64,000 bases of DNA. Origin: Bacillus sp. FJAT-50079. Lineage in GTDB: Bacteria > Bacillota > Bacilli > Bacillales > Bacillaceae_C. A model generated the notes under the pieces. That model was not told the origin of the DNA and did no database searches. It saw nothing but the letters and a program-made list of their open reading frames with translations. The translations under genes were made by a program, and so were the position numbers. How positions within the stretch are numbered: the stretch's first letter is position 1; each line of letters starts with the position of its first letter. Below, one piece after another: positions 63,029-64,000 of the stretch. The stretch lies in assembly GCF_018343515.1 (NCBI RefSeq), contig NZ_JAGYPD010000010.1, forward strand, positions 50,727 to 114,726. The letters run 5' to 3'.

Positions 63029-63155
63029 GTTGATTTCCGCTTCGGGCGGACGCGTTCCGCGGGCACGGCTTCAGCCGCTTCCCTCGCTGTGCTCAGTCCA
63101 GGGTCTTCAGCTCGCGCTGTTCCCGCAGGAGTCGCCGCCCTACGCTCCAATCAAC
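63029..63155. repeat. GC-rich dispersed intergenic repeat, copy 3
   Basis: GTTGATTTCCGCTTCGGGC at the left and CCTACGCTCCAATCAAC at the right, with CCCGCAGGAGTCGCCGCC inside: the same class and orientation as 15694-15867. It ends 34 bp before the transposase start. Confidence 0.78.
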
Positions 63156-63188
63156 GGTATTTCTTATTAAAAATAGGAGGTGATGGAT

Positions 63189-64000
63189 ATGATGACGAAG
63201 AATCAAATCAATGAGCGCGAACAGTTGGAAATGCTGACCATAGAGCAGTTGGTTCCTCAAAATCATCTAGTTCGCAAACTAGATGCGGCTATTGATTTCT
63301 CCTTCATCTATCCATTAGTTGAAGATCTTTACTCGACCATCGGTAGACCCAGCATAGATCCTGTAGTGCTGATCAAGATGACATTCATTCAGTATACCTT
63401 CGGCATCCGCTCCATGCGCCAGACAATCAAGGAAATTGAAACGAACGTGGCATATCGCTGGTTTCTAGGCTTTGGCTTTCATACCGAGGTTCCTCACTTC
63501 TCCACGTTTGGGAAAAACTATGTCCGTCGATTTGCAGATACTGATCTGTTCGAGCAGATTTTCTATAAAGTTCTAAACGAAGTGACAAATCGTGGGCTTC
63601 TCAGCCCAGATCATGTCTTCATTGATTCGACCCATGTTAAAGCGAGTGCGAATAAGAGAAAGTTCGAGAAGAAGGTTGTTCGTAAAGAGACGCGAGCTTA
63701 TGAGAAGAGGCTCCAGGAGGAGCTCAACCTTGATCGTGAAAAGAACGGGAAGAAACCATTCCCACCGGAAAAGTTTGAAACAGAAGAGTACAAGGAGATT
63801 AAAGAATCGACAACGGACCCTGAGAGTGGTTATTACGTTAAGGATGAACGGACAAAGCAATTTGCCTATTCTTTTCACGCTGCTACGGACGAGAAGGGAT
63901 TTGTACTCGCAAACATCGTCACTCCAGGAAATGTTCACGATAGTAATATGCTTGAACCGCTAGTCCAGAAAATCATCGACCAGGTAGGACGTCCAATCGT
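63189..64000 (+). CDS. IS1182-type transposase (3' end outside window)
   Basis: TAGGAGGTGATG precedes ATG 63189; 270 residues are visible. The N-terminus shows LTIEQLVPQNHLVRKLDAAI and GRPSIDPVVLIKMTFIQYTF, then the catalytic region HVFIDSTHVKASANKRK (first DDE Asp) and FAYSFHAATDEKGFVLANIV TPGNVHDS. This is the IS1182/IS5-like DDE arrangement. Frame is intact as far as seen. Left terminal repeat not defined. Confidence 0.88.
   Translation, partial: MMTKNQINEREQLEMLTIEQLVPQNHLVRKLDAAIDFSFIYPLVEDLYSTIGRPSIDPVVLIKMTFIQYTFGIRSMRQTIKEIETNVAYRWFLGFGFHTEVPHFSTFGKNYVRRFADTDLFEQIFYKVLNEVTNRGLLSPDHVFIDSTHVKASANKRKFEKKVVRKETRAYEKRLQEELNLDREKNGKKPFPPEKFETEEYKEIKESTTDPESGYYVKDERTKQFAYSFHAATDEKGFVLANIVTPGNVHDSNMLEPLVQKIIDQVGRPI

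Noticed and set aside
63573..63938. Minus-strand 121-codon frame opposite the transposase
   Set aside because: It is a reverse-strand shadow of the IS1182-type transposase gene.

Overview
The window is a low-GC chromosomal segment from an endospore-forming member of the Bacillaceae. Supporting evidence is the many AGGAGG-type ribosome binding sites with ATG/TTG/GTG starts, sporulation genes (yhaL, yheC/D, SASP, spoVR, prkA, yhbH, four YjcZ-type peptides), a TRAP site on trpP, an FMN riboswitch and cre-like sites. The left third follows the Bacillus subtilis ecs-hit-trpP-hpr-prsA-yhaLMNO-yhaX-yheABCDE order. No rRNA, tRNA, prophage, CRISPR array or replication origin was seen.

Layout. 1-9.5 kb: ecsBA (minus), hit, trpP, yhaH, scoC, yhaI, small membrane genes, prsA, yhaL and yhaM. 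9.5-19.8 kb: the yhaN/yhaO nuclease pair, yhzD, yhaX, a 680-bp MITE-like element, then yheA, yheB, yheC/D and yheE. 19.8-26.6 kb: a PucR-type regulator with msmX, a SASP gene with a clear sigma-G promoter, fumC and a class A PBP. 26.9-31.2 kb is a small disturbed region. It holds an ArsC-like protein without redox cysteines, a topB N-terminal pseudogene, a truncated toxin-like gene, a frameshifted immunity-like gene and an intact topB. 31.3-35.2 kb is the ribDE-ribBA-ribH operon under an FMN riboswitch. 35.2-43.9 kb: M19 dipeptidase, spoVR, yhdB, bdbC with a thioredoxin-like partner, yhcU/yhcT, pitR-pit and yuxK.

43.9-59.0 kb is the most interesting part: about 15 kb of genes all on the minus strand. 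In transcription order they are paaABCD, an EthD-like gene, paaF, paaG, paaX, a three-gene ABC importer, a small ORF, an FlK-like thioesterase, a phenylalanine dehydrogenase-like gene, and a complete 2-oxoacid dehydrogenase complex (E1-alpha, E1-beta, E2, E3). Read as a pathway this is import of an aromatic amino acid, oxidative deamination to phenylpyruvate, oxidative decarboxylation to phenylacetyl-CoA, ring epoxidation, isomerisation and beta-oxidation. The 2-oxoacid complex would bypass the phenylacetate-CoA ligase step. That reading is inferred from gene content; substrate specificities are not proven by sequence.

59.1-64 kb: yhbH and prkA, which with spoVR form the known PrkA-YhbH-SpoVR set, a 31-aa peptide gene, a dispersed intergenic repeat and the 5' part of an IS1182-type transposase cut by the window edge.
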